Below, in pieces: positions 52,916 to 62,103 of a stretch of DNA of 64,000 bases. The notes beneath the pieces were generated by a model. The model did no database searches. It saw nothing but the letters and a program-made list of their open reading frames with translations, and had not been told where the DNA came from. Source of the stretch: Gammaproteobacteria bacterium. GTDB taxonomy: Bacteria; Pseudomonadota; Gammaproteobacteria; Pseudomonadales; Pseudohongiellaceae. The position numbers and the translations under genes were made by a program. Each line of letters starts with the position of its first letter. Position 1 is the stretch's first letter. The stretch is from contig JAURIJ010000005.1 of the NCBI GenBank assembly GCA_030832825.1, positions 61,828 through 125,827 on the forward strand, in the 5' to 3' direction.

Positions 52916-54016
52916 TCAGTCGGCACGCTGGCGGCGGCGCCGCCGGCGCAGATCCCGCACCACGGTGACGAGGATGGTCAGCGTGGTGAGCGGCAAAACG
53001 AACCAGACCAGCATGGCGCTGAATGCATTCAGCAGGTCGTGATGCGTGGATGCGAAGATGAGGTAAGTGGTGTAGAGCAGGTAATAGCCCAGCAGAACCC
53101 CGCCTTCCCAGCGGCTGATCACGCCCTCGGTCAAGAAGATCGGCAGGCAGGCGAAGGCCACGGCCAGCATGATGGGCAGATCAAAGGCGATCGTGGAGTC
53201 GGCCACTGCGATGCCGGACGGTGCGACGACACTGGACACACCCAGCACGCACATCAGGTTGAAGATGTTGCTGCCCACCACATTGCCCACCGCGATGTCG
53301 CGTTCGCCCCGCAGGGCCGCCACGATGGACGTCACCACCTCCGGCATGGAGGTGCCCGCCGCCACGATGGTGAGGCCGATCACCAGTTCACTCACGCCCA
53401 GGTACTGCGCGAAGGCGATGGCGGACTCCACCAGCCAGCGCGAGCCCAGCACCAGCAGGGCAAGCCCGCCGAAGACCAGTCCCAGATTGAGCAGCCAGCG
53501 CGGATTGTTGACGGCATCCGCCAGTTCCTCGGGGTTCTCGCAGGCCGCCGCGGCGGCGTTGGCGGCAGCCGTGTCGCGCCGACTCTGCCGGATCAGGTAC
53601 AGCACGTAACCGATCAGGATCGACACGAAAAGCAGGCCGTCGATGCGGGAGAGGGTGCCATCGAGGGCCATCACGATTGTCAGTGCCGAGAGCGCCACCA
53701 TGAGGGGAACATCCAGACGGATCAGTTGCGCCGACACCACCAGCGGCGTGATCAAGGCCGAGATCCCGAGAATGAACAGCACGTTGAAGATGTTGCTGCC
53801 TACGACGTTGCCGATGGCGATGTCAGCCTGGTCGACCAGCGCGGCCTTGATGCTGACGGCCAATTCCGGCGCACTGGTACCGAAGGCCACCACGGTCAGC
53901 CCGATGATGAGAGGCGCTACCCGGAAGGCGGCTGCCAGTCGCGATGCGCCCTTGACCAGGGCGTTGGCGCCAACAATCAGCAGCAGCAGGCCGGCAATGA
54001 AGAGGAGAATACTCAT
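52916..54016 (-). CDS. calcium/sodium antiporter, CaCA superfamily
   Basis: Inner-membrane exchanger of the YrbG type: 366 residues, about ten membrane helices in two inverted halves. The alpha-1 repeat is VVAFGTSAPELAVSIKAAL with GNVVGSNIFNVLFILG, and the alpha-2 repeat is IVAAGTSMPEVVTSIVAAL with GNVVGSNIFNLMCVLG; both contain the ion-binding Glu and Asn. A hydrophilic loop (RQSRRDTAAANAAAAACEN) separates the halves, and the C-terminus is strongly basic. ATG 54016 follows GAGG; the longer frame adds a soluble leader not expected here. Convergent with ogt, divergent from the MATE gene. Confidence 0.92.
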   Translation of the reverse strand: MSILLFIAGLLLLIVGANALVKGASRLAAAFRVAPLIIGLTVVAFGTSAPELAVSIKAALVDQADIAIGNVVGSNIFNVLFILGISALITPLVVSAQLIRLDVPLMVALSALTIVMALDGTLSRIDGLLFVSILIGYVLYLIRQSRRDTAAANAAAAACENPEELADAVNNPRWLLNLGLVFGGLALLVLGSRWLVESAIAFAQYLGVSELVIGLTIVAAGTSMPEVVTSIVAALRGERDIAVGNVVGSNIFNLMCVLGVSSVVAPSGIAVADSTIAFDLPIMLAVAFACLPIFLTEGVISRWEGGVLLGYYLLYTTYLIFASTHHDLLNAFSAMLVWFVLPLTTLTILVTVVRDLRRRRRRQRAD

Positions 54017-54116
54017 GACACCTCGCGATGAATGGACCCGGTTCAGGGCATTGCCGGCCGGAAAGGTAATCCGGCCTCCGCCCGTAGGCAAATCGTTTCC
54101 CGGAAAACATTGCGGC

Positions 54117-54145
54117 AGGACAAGTTTTTCGACATTGCCTATAAT
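54117..54145 (+). promoter_or_regulatory. promoter of the MATE gene
   Basis: AGGACA (54117-54122) and a consensus TATAAT (54140-54145) at 17-bp spacing lie about 45 bases before the MATE start codon. Confidence 0.65.
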
Positions 54146-54189
54146 CCGCGCACTTTTTCCGTCTTCCTTCAGACTGCCCCAGGTCCATC

Positions 54190-55593
54190 ATGGCTTTACA
54201 AAAGATTCGTGACGGCCTGGCCTTGTTCCGACAGGCGCTTGCCGGCAGTTCCACACTGAACTACACCGAGGGCTCCATCGCCCGCGTCACCTTCCTGCTG
54301 GCCGTGCCCATGATCCTCGAGATGGCCATGGAGTCCGTGTTCGCCATTGTCGACATCTTCTTCGTGGCCGGGCTGGGCGCCCAGGCGGTGGCCACGGTCG
54401 GGCTCACCGAGGCCGTGCTTTCGCTGCTGTATGCCGTCGCCATCGGCCTGGCCATGGGCACCACGGCCATGGTGGCGCGCCGCATCGGCGAAGACAACGC
54501 CGCGGGTGCGGCCTTCGCGGCCGGTCAGGCATTGTGGATGGGCGTGTTCGTCTCGGCCTTCGTCGGCATCGTCGGCTATCTCTACGCCGGGCGTATCCTG
54601 GGCCTGATGGGGGCGGATGCCGAAGTGGTCGCCATGGGCACCAGCTACACGCAGATCATGCTCAGCGGCTGCTTCACCATCGTGTTCCTGTTCCTCAACA
54701 ACGGCATCTTTCGCGGCGCGGGCGATGCCAGCATCGCCATGCGCTCGCTGATCCTCGCCAACGGCATCAACATCGTGCTCGACCCCTTCCTCATCTATGG
54801 CTGGGGACCCTTTCCCGACATGGGCGTGACCGGTGCAGCCGTGGCCACCAACATCGGCCGCGGGGTGGGCGTGCTCTATCAGCTGTATTACCTGTGTGCC
54901 CGCAACCGGCGCATCCGGGTGGGCCTGCAGGACCTGGTCATCAAGCTCGGGGTGGTGCTCGCCCTGATCCGCATCTCGGTGGGCGGCATTGCCCAGTTCC
55001 TGATCGCCACCGCGAGCTGGGTGTTCCTGATGCGCCTGGTGTCCGAATACGGCAGCGAAGCAGTGGCCGGTTACACCATCGCGGTGCGCATCATGATGTT
55101 CGTGATCCTGCCGGCCTGGGGGCTGAGCAATGCCGTGGCCACCCTGGTGGGACAGAACCTCGGGGCCGGCAAGGTGCAGCGTGCGGTGGATACGGTGTGG
55201 CAGGTGGCGAAGTACAACGTGGGCTACATGATGGCGGTGGCGGTGCTGCTGATCCTGTTCCCAGCCACCATCATGGCCTGGTTCACCACCGAGCCGCAGG
55301 CAGCCGCCTACGGCATCGACGCCCTGCGCATCATGAGCTACAGCTTCGGCTTCATGGCCCTGGGCATGGTGGCAGTGCAGGCCTTCAATGGGGCCGGCGA
55401 CACCATGACGCCCACCTGGATCAACGGCTTCTGCTACTGGATCGTGCAGATTCCCGTGGCCTATCTGCTCGCGACAGCCTTGCAGATGGGCCCTTACGGG
55501 GTGTTCTGGTCCATCTTCCTCGCGGAGATCCTGATCGGGGTGGTGGGGGTGTTCTACTTCATGCGCGGCAGCTGGAAGACCCGGGTGGTCTGA
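54190..55593 (+). CDS. MATE-family efflux transporter
   Basis: A 467-residue inner-membrane protein with about twelve helices in two related halves. It belongs to the MATE/NorM-DinF superfamily of Na+ or H+-coupled drug and metabolite exporters. Typical segments are PMILEMAMESVFAIVDIFFVAGLG in helix 1, the GDASIAMRSLILANGINIVLDP half-boundary region and GAGDTMTPTWINGFCYW in the second half. The N-terminal 30 residues are hydrophilic. ATG 54190 follows the AGGTCC region, and a good promoter lies upstream. The substrate is unknown. Confidence 0.9.
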   Translation: MALQKIRDGLALFRQALAGSSTLNYTEGSIARVTFLLAVPMILEMAMESVFAIVDIFFVAGLGAQAVATVGLTEAVLSLLYAVAIGLAMGTTAMVARRIGEDNAAGAAFAAGQALWMGVFVSAFVGIVGYLYAGRILGLMGADAEVVAMGTSYTQIMLSGCFTIVFLFLNNGIFRGAGDASIAMRSLILANGINIVLDPFLIYGWGPFPDMGVTGAAVATNIGRGVGVLYQLYYLCARNRRIRVGLQDLVIKLGVVLALIRISVGGIAQFLIATASWVFLMRLVSEYGSEAVAGYTIAVRIMMFVILPAWGLSNAVATLVGQNLGAGKVQRAVDTVWQVAKYNVGYMMAVAVLLILFPATIMAWFTTEPQAAAYGIDALRIMSYSFGFMALGMVAVQAFNGAGDTMTPTWINGFCYWIVQIPVAYLLATALQMGPYGVFWSIFLAEILIGVVGVFYFMRGSWKTRVV

Positions 55594-55676
55594 GCCCCCG
55601 GTCGCGCGTTGTGCCGGTTCGCCGCTTTGCTGTAAGCTCGCGGCTCGCGGAAAAACCAGATGACAGAGGCATCGTC

Positions 55677-56705
55677 ATGCAGAGCGGTCAGCAGCACATC
55701 ATCACCAAGGTTCTCGAATGGCTCGAGCACGAGCGCCCCGTGTGGCTGTGCACCATCCTGCGCACCTGGGGGTCCTCGCCGCGTCCCATCGGGTCGATGA
55801 TGGCCTGCACGCTCGACGGCGAGATCGCCGGCTCCATCTCCGGCGGCTGCATCGAGGAAGACTTCCTGGTCCAGCTGCGGGACGGCAGCCTCAAGTCCCG
55901 CTACGACATCGAGGGCCGGCCCTTCGTCGTCAAGTACGGCATCACGGCCGAGCAGGCCGCGCGTCTGCGGCTGCCCTGCGGCGGACAATTGCATGTGCTG
56001 CTGGAATACCTGGCCCCCGGTCCGCAATTGCGGCAGGTGTTCACCGAGCTGGTGGAGCGCCTGGACGGCCATCAGCGCGTGAGTCGCCGCGTCGACCTGC
56101 ACAGCGGCCGCATCACGGTGGAACACCAGGAAGCCGCCGATGCCGTGGTGCTCACGGACGACGTGCTGCTGCACAGCCTCAGTCCGCGCTACAAGCTCTT
56201 GCTGCTGGGGGCCGGGGATGTCGCCCGCTACGTGGCCGAAATGGCGCTGGCGCTGGAATACGAAGTCACACTGTGCGATCCGCGCCCCGACTACCTGGGC
56301 AACTGGCATGTGGAGGGAGTGCATGTCACGGCCGAGCTGCCGGACGATGTGGTGCGCGAGCACTTCAGCGATCCCTACAGTGGCGTGATCGCGCTGGCTC
56401 ATGATCCACGCGTGGACGACATGGCCTTGATGGAAGCCTTGAAGACCGAGGCGTTCTATGTGGGCGCCATGGGGTCCGACCGCACCTCGGCCAGTCGCCG
56501 CGCGCGTCTGCCCGAGCTGGGGCTGAGTCAGGAAGAGATTGCGCGTCTGCATGCGCCGATTGGCTTGCCGATCGGCAGCAAGACGCCTGCGGAAATCGCC
56601 ATCTCCGTGATGGCGCAGGTCACGGCCGTGCGCCATGCCAACGACATCCGGGAACCAGGCGCAGTCGCCTGTGATACCAGTGCCGAGGGCATGGTCTGCC
56701 GCTGA
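55677..56705 (+). CDS. XdhC/CoxI family molybdoenzyme accessory protein
   Basis: XdhC-type protein that in relatives binds molybdenum cofactor and helps its sulfuration and insertion into xanthine or CO dehydrogenases. The 342-residue product has the N-terminal XdhC/CoxI domain (RTWGSSPRPIGSMMACTLDGEIAGSISGGCIEEDF with the conserved Cys), a metal/Cys region LRLPCGGQLHVLLE, and a C-terminal Rossmann domain (LLLLGAGDVARYVAEMA; GAMGSDRTSASRRARL; IGLPIGSKTPAEIAISVMAQ). ATG 55677 fits the family start. No molybdoenzyme gene is adjacent, so its client must be elsewhere. Confidence 0.88.
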   Translation: MQSGQQHIITKVLEWLEHERPVWLCTILRTWGSSPRPIGSMMACTLDGEIAGSISGGCIEEDFLVQLRDGSLKSRYDIEGRPFVVKYGITAEQAARLRLPCGGQLHVLLEYLAPGPQLRQVFTELVERLDGHQRVSRRVDLHSGRITVEHQEAADAVVLTDDVLLHSLSPRYKLLLLGAGDVARYVAEMALALEYEVTLCDPRPDYLGNWHVEGVHVTAELPDDVVREHFSDPYSGVIALAHDPRVDDMALMEALKTEAFYVGAMGSDRTSASRRARLPELGLSQEEIARLHAPIGLPIGSKTPAEIAISVMAQVTAVRHANDIREPGAVACDTSAEGMVCR

Positions 56706-56711
56706 GGCCCG

Positions 56712-57332
56712 TCAGTTGGACGTGCCGTACTCGGTGTCGTAATCGTCCATGGCAGCCTGAATCACCACCTTGGCGTGTTCGAAACCATAGGCCGCGCCGA
56801 TGGAGACCTTGTTTTCCTGTCCCGGAATCAGCTTGTAGGTCAGGAAGTAGTGCCGCATGCGCTCGATCAGCGCCGGTGGCAGTTCACTGATGTCTTCCAC
56901 ATCCGCGAACAGCGGATCGTTCTGCAGCACGGCAATGATCTTGTCGTCCGCTTCCCCGCCATCCAGCATCGGCAGCCCGCCGATCACCTTCGCATTGAGG
57001 ATGATCTCCGTCTTGGAGATCGGCCGCTCGCTGATCACGCAGATGTCCAGCGGGTCGCCGTCGCCACGGGTCGCGCCTTCCATCAGGTCACGCACGCGGG
57101 TGCCGCAATAGGTGCGCGGAATGAAGCCATAGAGCGTCGGGTGCTGGGAGGATGAACGCTGCGGTCGGTCCACGCGCAGGTAGCCGGTGGTCTTGTCCAC
57201 TTCGTACTTCACCAGGTCGAACGGGCAGATCTCGATGAAGGCGTGCACCAGACGCGGCGCATCGGGGCCGACGTCAAGACCATGCCAGGGGTGCGGGCGC
57301 CAGCGGTAGAAGGGGGGCGGAAACTTCTTCAT
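56712..57332 (-). CDS. ppa: inorganic pyrophosphatase, family I
   Basis: Hydrolyses pyrophosphate to pull biosynthetic reactions forward; needs Mg2+. The 206-residue protein has the signature [11 protein letters not shown] with D91, D93 and D96, the [11 protein letters not shown] segment before it, and the general fold order of family I. It has extra N-terminal residues ([19 protein letters not shown]), larger than the 175-residue E. coli form and like a subgroup with an extended front. Convergent with xdhC, seven bases apart. A promoter with TATAAT is upstream. Confidence 0.93.
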   Translation of the reverse strand: MKKFPPPFYRWRPHPWHGLDVGPDAPRLVHAFIEICPFDLVKYEVDKTTGYLRVDRPQRSSSQHPTLYGFIPRTYCGTRVRDLMEGATRGDGDPLDICVISERPISKTEIILNAKVIGGLPMLDGGEADDKIIAVLQNDPLFADVEDISELPPALIERMRHYFLTYKLIPGQENKVSIGAAYGFEHAKVVIQAAMDDYDTEYGTSN

Positions 57333-57407
57333 ATGGGTACCTGATTGTGTGTGTTGAGTGACCCATGGTGTTTTTATTCTGGGCGGGCAGTGTTGGAAAA
57401 GGCGCGC

Positions 57408-57413
57408 ATTATA
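57408..57413 (-). promoter_or_regulatory. -10 box of the ppa promoter
   Basis: A consensus TATAAT on the minus strand, about 75 bases upstream of ppa and followed by GCGCGCC. I find no good -35 at 16-18 bp, so the assignment rests on the -10 alone. Confidence 0.45.
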
Positions 57414-57449
57414 AGCAGGGGAACCGCAAAAGGCACGGCCCCCGCTGCA

Positions 57450-58508
57450 TCAGCCGAGTTGCACCACCTTGAAACCATGTTCCTGGGTGAGGGTGCTGAT
57501 CTTCGTGAACTGCCCCGCGGCGGCGCTCTCCAGCGGAATGAACTGGTTGACCACCACCAGGGCACGGCCGCCGGGGGCCAGCAGTCGCGCAATGGCCGCG
57601 AGGAATTTCGCTGCCAGTGCCTGGCTGGTGTTGAAGCCCTGATGGAAAGGGGGGTTGCACAGGATCAGGTCGAAGCGCTCCTGCAGCTGCGCGCCGCAGT
57701 CCTCCAGCGTGACCTTCACCGTCAGCCCCGCACGGGCGAAGCTCGCCTCGGCGGCCTGCACCGCCGCCGCGTTATTGTCGGTGGCGCAGCGCAGCGGGAA
57801 CGGGATGTCGGCCGTGGCCAGCAGCAGATATCCATAGCCGCAGCCGAGGTCGAGCACGCTGCCGGCATTCTTGCGATTCGTGATGAGTTTGTGGGCCTGC
57901 TCCACCAGCAGCGCGCTGCCGCGGTCGACCTTGTTCCACCCGAACACGCCAGGCTTGCTGATGAAATGCAGCTCGCCCACCGTGCAGGAGCGCAGCTGCG
58001 CATAGTCCTTGCAGTCGAGCCACTGCGCATCGTCCGTCACCGGTTCGTCGCCCCGCACCAGGGTGACCCGGTAGACATCGCCCTGTTTCTTGGCGTGTTC
58101 CGGCGTGGCGAAGAGCTCCTCGGCGTGGCGGCCGTGGGTGCGGATGCCATCGTCCTTGCTGCCCAGCAGGTGCAGGGTGCCGCCCGGCACCAGGTGGCGG
58201 TAGCTCTCGTTGATGCAGTGATGCACCAGCGGACGCTCCTTGGACACGCGGTACACGACACTGGCGAACTCGCGCTGCGGCAGGGCTGCGAAGTCGAAGT
58301 CGCTGACGCTGACCTGCAGGCCTCTGGCCCGAAGCTGGGCGGCGAGATCACAGCGGTTGGTCAGCACATGCAGGGCGGGGTGCGCCCGCACGCCCAGCAG
58401 CTCGCGTTCGCTCAGGCTTTCGTCGGCAATCCACAGCTGGGCGCCGGCCAGGGGGGCGGCGTCAGGCGTGAGCAGGTCGGACAGCAGGTGTTCCAGATGA
58501 ATGCTCAT
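57450..58508 (-). CDS. rRNA (guanine-N2-)-methyltransferase, RsmC/RlmG type
   Basis: SAM-dependent methyltransferase with a duplicated fold; relatives make m2G in 16S (RsmC) or 23S (RlmG) rRNA. The 352-residue protein has an N-terminal degenerate half (LWIADESLSERELLG; VHHCINESYRHLVPGGTLHLLGSKDDGI), the linker KPGVFGWNKVDRGS, then the catalytic half with SAM motif VLDLGCGYGYLLLATA and the catalytic NPPFHQGFNTSQ. I cannot decide between RsmC and RlmG by eye. ATG 58508 overlaps the rsuA stop (58505-58507), so both rRNA-modifying genes are coupled. Confidence 0.87.
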   Translation of the reverse strand: MSIHLEHLLSDLLTPDAAPLAGAQLWIADESLSERELLGVRAHPALHVLTNRCDLAAQLRARGLQVSVSDFDFAALPQREFASVVYRVSKERPLVHHCINESYRHLVPGGTLHLLGSKDDGIRTHGRHAEELFATPEHAKKQGDVYRVTLVRGDEPVTDDAQWLDCKDYAQLRSCTVGELHFISKPGVFGWNKVDRGSALLVEQAHKLITNRKNAGSVLDLGCGYGYLLLATADIPFPLRCATDNNAAAVQAAEASFARAGLTVKVTLEDCGAQLQERFDLILCNPPFHQGFNTSQALAAKFLAAIARLLAPGGRALVVVNQFIPLESAAAGQFTKISTLTQEHGFKVVQLG

Positions 58509-59200
58509 GGCAGGAAACTCTCCATTTCCTCTTGGGTTAGCGGGCGGCTGGCGCCTTCGGCCAGCGTGTCGTCCAGCAGCACCGCACCGATGCGGACACG
58601 GTGCAATGCCAGCACATGATTGCCGCAGGCGGCGAACATGCGTTTGACCTGATGATAGCGGCCTTCCTGCAGGTGCACCTCGGCGCGGTTGTCGGGCAGG
58701 GGGAAGCAGCGTGCGGGGGCCGTCGGCTTGTCCTCGCCGCGCAGCAGGATGCCGGTGGCGAAGGCCTCGACTGTCTCCAGGGTCACCGCCTCTTGCAGCA
58801 CGGCGCGGTAGACCTTGTCGTGCTGATGCCGGGGGGAGGTGACGCGGTGCAGCCACTGCCCGTCGTCGCTGAGCAGCACCAGACCGGTGGTGTCGATGTC
58901 GAGCCGGCCGGCGATGCCCAGGCCGGTGGTGTCGATGTCGCGCAGCAGGTCGAGCACCACGGGGTGTTCGCTGTCCGTGGTCGCGCAGACATAGCCGGCG
59001 GGCTTGTGCAGCATGAGATAGCGGGGGCCGGGCAGCTGCAGCACCTCGTCATCGAGACAGACGCGGTCGGTCTCGGCGATGTGCTGGGCGGCCAGGCGGG
59101 CGAGTTCGCCGTTGACGCTGACGCGCTTGTTGCGGATGACCCGCTTCACCGTGTCCCGGGGCAGGCCAGTGGCGTGGCTGATGTACTTGTCGAGTCGCAT
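58505..59200 (-). CDS. rsuA: 16S rRNA pseudouridine-516 synthase RsuA
   Basis: Makes pseudouridine at position 516 of 16S rRNA. The 231-residue product starts MRLDKYISHATGL at ATG 59200, the same length as E. coli RsuA. An S4-like domain occupies the first 60 residues, then PRYLMLHKPAGYVCAT, the catalytic GRLDIDTTGLVLL (D101 region), and EGRYHQVKRMFAACGNHV. An in-frame upstream ATG (59221) would overlap mtfA and is not conserved. It follows mtfA by four bases and overlaps the methyltransferase gene. Confidence 0.93.
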   Translation of the reverse strand: MRLDKYISHATGLPRDTVKRVIRNKRVSVNGELARLAAQHIAETDRVCLDDEVLQLPGPRYLMLHKPAGYVCATTDSEHPVVLDLLRDIDTTGLGIAGRLDIDTTGLVLLSDDGQWLHRVTSPRHQHDKVYRAVLQEAVTLETVEAFATGILLRGEDKPTAPARCFPLPDNRAEVHLQEGRYHQVKRMFAACGNHVLALHRVRIGAVLLDDTLAEGASRPLTQEEMESFLP

Positions 59201-59204
59201 GCGG

Positions 59205-60059
59205 TCAATGCACCTGTTCATGGCTGTCGCGCTGCCATTCGCGCGGGTCCACCCGGTAATAGGCCTTGAGCTGCTCGAACAGCGCCGCGTGTTCGCGGGC
59301 CAGATCGTGCGGCTGTTCGTAGAAAGTTTCGGTGACCACCGCGAAGAATTCGGCCGGATTGGTGGCGCCGTACTGGTCGATCAGGGTCTGGCGCTCTTCC
59401 TCGCTGTCCTGGCGCAGGCGCTCGAACTCCTCGGAAAACACCTCTGCCCAGCGAGTATAGCTGCCGCGCTGATAAAGCAGGGGCGCGCCGTTGGTGATGC
59501 CGGACTCGTGATCGAGCTGGTGGGCGAACTCGTGCAGCACCACGTTCTCGCCGTCGCCGAAATTGCTCACGCCGTGCTGCACACTGTCCCAGGCCAGGAT
59601 CACCTTGCCGTTCTCCCAGGATTCGCCCACCAGGTCGTGTTCCTCCTCGCTGACCACCCCGGCCTCATCCACTGCGTCGTGGTCCACCACGAAGCCGGTG
59701 GGGTAGACGAGGATATAGCGCAGGTCCTGGTACTCATGAGTGGGGCGGTTGAGCAGCAGCAGACAGGCATGGGCCGCGATGGTCACTTGCACTTCGTCGT
59801 TGATCTGCTGGCCGCCGCAGCCCACGAAAGTCTTGCTGTCGAGGAAACGCTGCACCAGGTGGCGCAGCTGCTTCTGCTGATCCGGCCACATGGCGCGGTA
59901 GACGGGCAGGTTGCGGCGCAGGATGGCAAGCCAGGCGGCGGGGAAGGGCGTGGCATCCAGGCGCTTGCGGTGCCAGCGCGGGTAGACGAACAGCCGCCAG
60001 GCCACCGCCGCCGCGATGAGCCAGAGTCCCAGGACGATCAGAGTGCTTTGCAGGTCCAT
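59205..60059 (-). CDS. mtfA: MtfA-type zinc peptidase (DUF980)
   Basis: Relative of E. coli MtfA, an anthrax-lethal-factor-fold aminopeptidase that binds the Mlc repressor of glucose PTS genes. The 284-residue protein has one N-terminal membrane segment (LIVLGLWLIAAAVAWRLFVY) that E. coli MtfA lacks. It also has the zinc motif HEFAHQLDHE (H176, E177, H180), the conserved FVGCGG and VYPTGFVV regions, and FFAVVTETFYEQP. ATG 60059 is used; a TTG at 60074 is a less likely start. Whether there is an Mlc partner here cannot be told. Confidence 0.88.
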   Translation of the reverse strand: MDLQSTLIVLGLWLIAAAVAWRLFVYPRWHRKRLDATPFPAAWLAILRRNLPVYRAMWPDQQKQLRHLVQRFLDSKTFVGCGGQQINDEVQVTIAAHACLLLLNRPTHEYQDLRYILVYPTGFVVDHDAVDEAGVVSEEEHDLVGESWENGKVILAWDSVQHGVSNFGDGENVVLHEFAHQLDHESGITNGAPLLYQRGSYTRWAEVFSEEFERLRQDSEEERQTLIDQYGATNPAEFFAVVTETFYEQPHDLAREHAALFEQLKAYYRVDPREWQRDSHEQVH

Positions 60060-60070
60060 GATGAGCGGGC

Positions 60071-60907
60071 TCAATGGCCTCCGTTGTCATCCTTGGGCTG
60101 CAGGGAGAGACCGCCCAGACCGCTGTCGTCGTCCTCCTCGCCCGTGGGCTTCTTGCCTTCCGAGAGCTGGATGCGCAGGCGCAGGTTGTTCTTGGAATCG
60201 GCGTTCTTGAGCGCTTCCTCCAGGCTGATGCGTCCGGCCTTGTACAGATCGAACAGGGCCGAGTCGAAAGTCTTCATGCCCTGGTTCTCGGACCTCCCCA
60301 TGACTTCCTTGATCTCGTCCACCTTGCCCTGCTTGATCAGGTCGCATACTCGCGTCGTGCCCATCAGAATCTCGATGGCGGCGGCGCGCTTGCCGTCGAC
60401 GGTGGGAATCAGGCGCTGGGAGACGAAGCCCTGCAGGTTCAGCGACATGTCCATGAAGAGCTGCTTGTGCCGCTCTTCCGGCAAAAAGTTGATGATGCGG
60501 TCCAGCGCCTGATTGGCATTGTTGGCATGCAGGGTGGACAGACACAGGTGCCCCGTCTCGGCGAAGGCCAGCGCGTGTTCCATGGTTTCCTGGCTGGGGA
60601 TATCGGTTTTGATGTTGCGGGTGACGATGGCGATCTGGTCCCGCTGCTGGAAGATGTTGGCGCGAAAACGGCCGATGTCCGGATCGGCGATCGCGAGGTT
60701 CATCTCCGGGCTCTTCTCGAAGTCCTTGATCTGTTCCGGCGTCATGATCTGATAGGCAATCTGCTTCACGGCCCCGTGCGGCAGGGGCTGGGTCGACATC
60801 GGCACCAGCTTGCCGTAGGCCTTCATGCTGGGTGGCGCCGCGGTGGTCAGGAACAGGTCGGAACCTTCCTTCTGGAACATGATGCGCAGCAGCCCTTTGA
60901 AGCCCAT
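60071..60907 (-). CDS. pilU: PilU-type type IV pilus retraction protein lacking the ATPase core (internal in-frame deletion)
   Basis: Homologue of the twitching-motility ATPase PilU, but 278 residues instead of about 380. The N-terminal half (MGFKGLLRIMFQKEGSDLFLT to TRNIKTDIPS, residues 1-105) and the C-terminal half (ETMEHALAFAETGHLCLSTLHANNANQALDRI onward, from residue 107) are normal. About 98 residues between are missing, removing Walker A (GATGxGKS), the Asp box and Walker B (DVILIGEIRDR). The join is at about 60587-60596. The frame is open and no stop is present. As encoded it cannot hydrolyse ATP. pilT is not adjacent. See findings. Confidence 0.9.
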   Translation of the reverse strand: MGFKGLLRIMFQKEGSDLFLTTAAPPSMKAYGKLVPMSTQPLPHGAVKQIAYQIMTPEQIKDFEKSPEMNLAIADPDIGRFRANIFQQRDQIAIVTRNIKTDIPSQETMEHALAFAETGHLCLSTLHANNANQALDRIINFLPEERHKQLFMDMSLNLQGFVSQRLIPTVDGKRAAAIEILMGTTRVCDLIKQGKVDEIKEVMGRSENQGMKTFDSALFDLYKAGRISLEEALKNADSKNNLRLRIQLSEGKKPTGEEDDDSGLGGLSLQPKDDNGGH

Positions 60908-60941
60908 GCGAGTGTCCTTTGCTTGTCAGTGAGGGTCAGTT

Positions 60942-61955
60942 TCAGAAGCGTCGTTCCGTATACCAGTTGACTTCGCGAGAAGTCCTTTCAATCTGCTGCC
61001 ACACGTCGAGGGTGAGGGCGAACAGTGCCATGCGCACCAGCACGCCGTTGTCGGTCTGGCGGAAGATCGCCAGATTGGGGTGCTGGTTCAGATCGTTGTC
61101 CAGTTCGTTGGCGTCCTCGCGCGAGTCGCGCGGCAGCGGATGCATGATCACGGTGCTGGGCTGGCAGTAGCGCGTGTAGATCGCCTCGTTGAGGCGGAAA
61201 CGGCCGCGGTACACGTCGGCCTCCATCTTGGTGCTGAAGCGCTCTTCCTGGATACGGGTCAGGTACACCGTGTCGTTGCCCACCAACCCTTGCTCCATGT
61301 CCTCGGTCTCGATGACCGTATGACCGTTGTTGCGCAACTCCTCGACGATCTCGCCAGGCATGCGCAGTTCGGTGGGGGAGATCAACGTGAAGGTGATGTT
61401 CGGGTAGAGCTGGATCAGCTGCGACAGCGAGTGCACCGTGCGGCCGTGCTTCAGGTCTCCCACCATGGCGATGTGCATGCCTTCGATGCCCTGACCGTGA
61501 CTGCTCAGCTCCTTGCGGATGGTGTACAGGTCCAGCAGGGCCTGGCTCGGGTGTTCATTGGGCCCGTCGCCGGCATTGATCACGGGCACGCGGCTGGCGC
61601 GGGCGAATTCGGCCACCGAGCCGGCCTGGGGGTGGCGCATCACGATGATGTCGTTGTAGCCGCTGATCACGCGTGCCGTGTCGTAGAGGGATTCGCCCTT
61701 GGAAATGGACGAGGTCTTGATGTCCGTGGTCTCGCGTACCTCGCCGCCCAGCAGGTTGAAGGCACAGCCGAAGCTCAGGCGGGTGCGGGTGCTGGGCTCG
61801 AAGAACATGTTGCCGAGGATGGCGCCGTCGAGCACCTTGGTCATGCGCTCGCGGTGAGCGTAGGGCACCATGCTGTCGGCGACATCGAAGAGATGCTCCA
61901 CGTCTGCGCGTTCGAACTGATTGACACTGAGAATGTGGGCGCCGGGAAAATGCAT
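60942..61955 (-). CDS. pyrB: aspartate carbamoyltransferase catalytic subunit
   Basis: Second step of pyrimidine synthesis, joining carbamoyl phosphate and aspartate. The 337-residue protein has the carbamoyl-phosphate motif FEPSTRTRLSF, DIKTSSISKGES with the loop that reaches the neighbouring site, HPSQALLDLYTI, GDLKHGRTVHSL and the aspartate-binding MHPLPRDS. Its length of about 335 and family order agree with class B/C enzymes. The upstream neighbour is divergent sbcB; pyrI or the inactive pyrC found beside pyrB in other groups is not seen. Confidence 0.95.
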   Translation of the reverse strand: MHFPGAHILSVNQFERADVEHLFDVADSMVPYAHRERMTKVLDGAILGNMFFEPSTRTRLSFGCAFNLLGGEVRETTDIKTSSISKGESLYDTARVISGYNDIIVMRHPQAGSVAEFARASRVPVINAGDGPNEHPSQALLDLYTIRKELSSHGQGIEGMHIAMVGDLKHGRTVHSLSQLIQLYPNITFTLISPTELRMPGEIVEELRNNGHTVIETEDMEQGLVGNDTVYLTRIQEERFSTKMEADVYRGRFRLNEAIYTRYCQPSTVIMHPLPRDSREDANELDNDLNQHPNLAIFRQTDNGVLVRMALFALTLDVWQQIERTSREVNWYTERRF

Positions 61956-62103
61956 GGTCGGTGTGAGGCCTCGCGGGGTGGTGATTCTGACTGGGCCCAG
62001 ATACTACTACCAATGGCCGAAAGGAAGAAATCCGGCGCTGCGCAATTTCAGGGTAAGCTTGCGGGCCTCAGAAGCAGACACGTCGGGGCGCGAGCGAGGC
62101 AGC

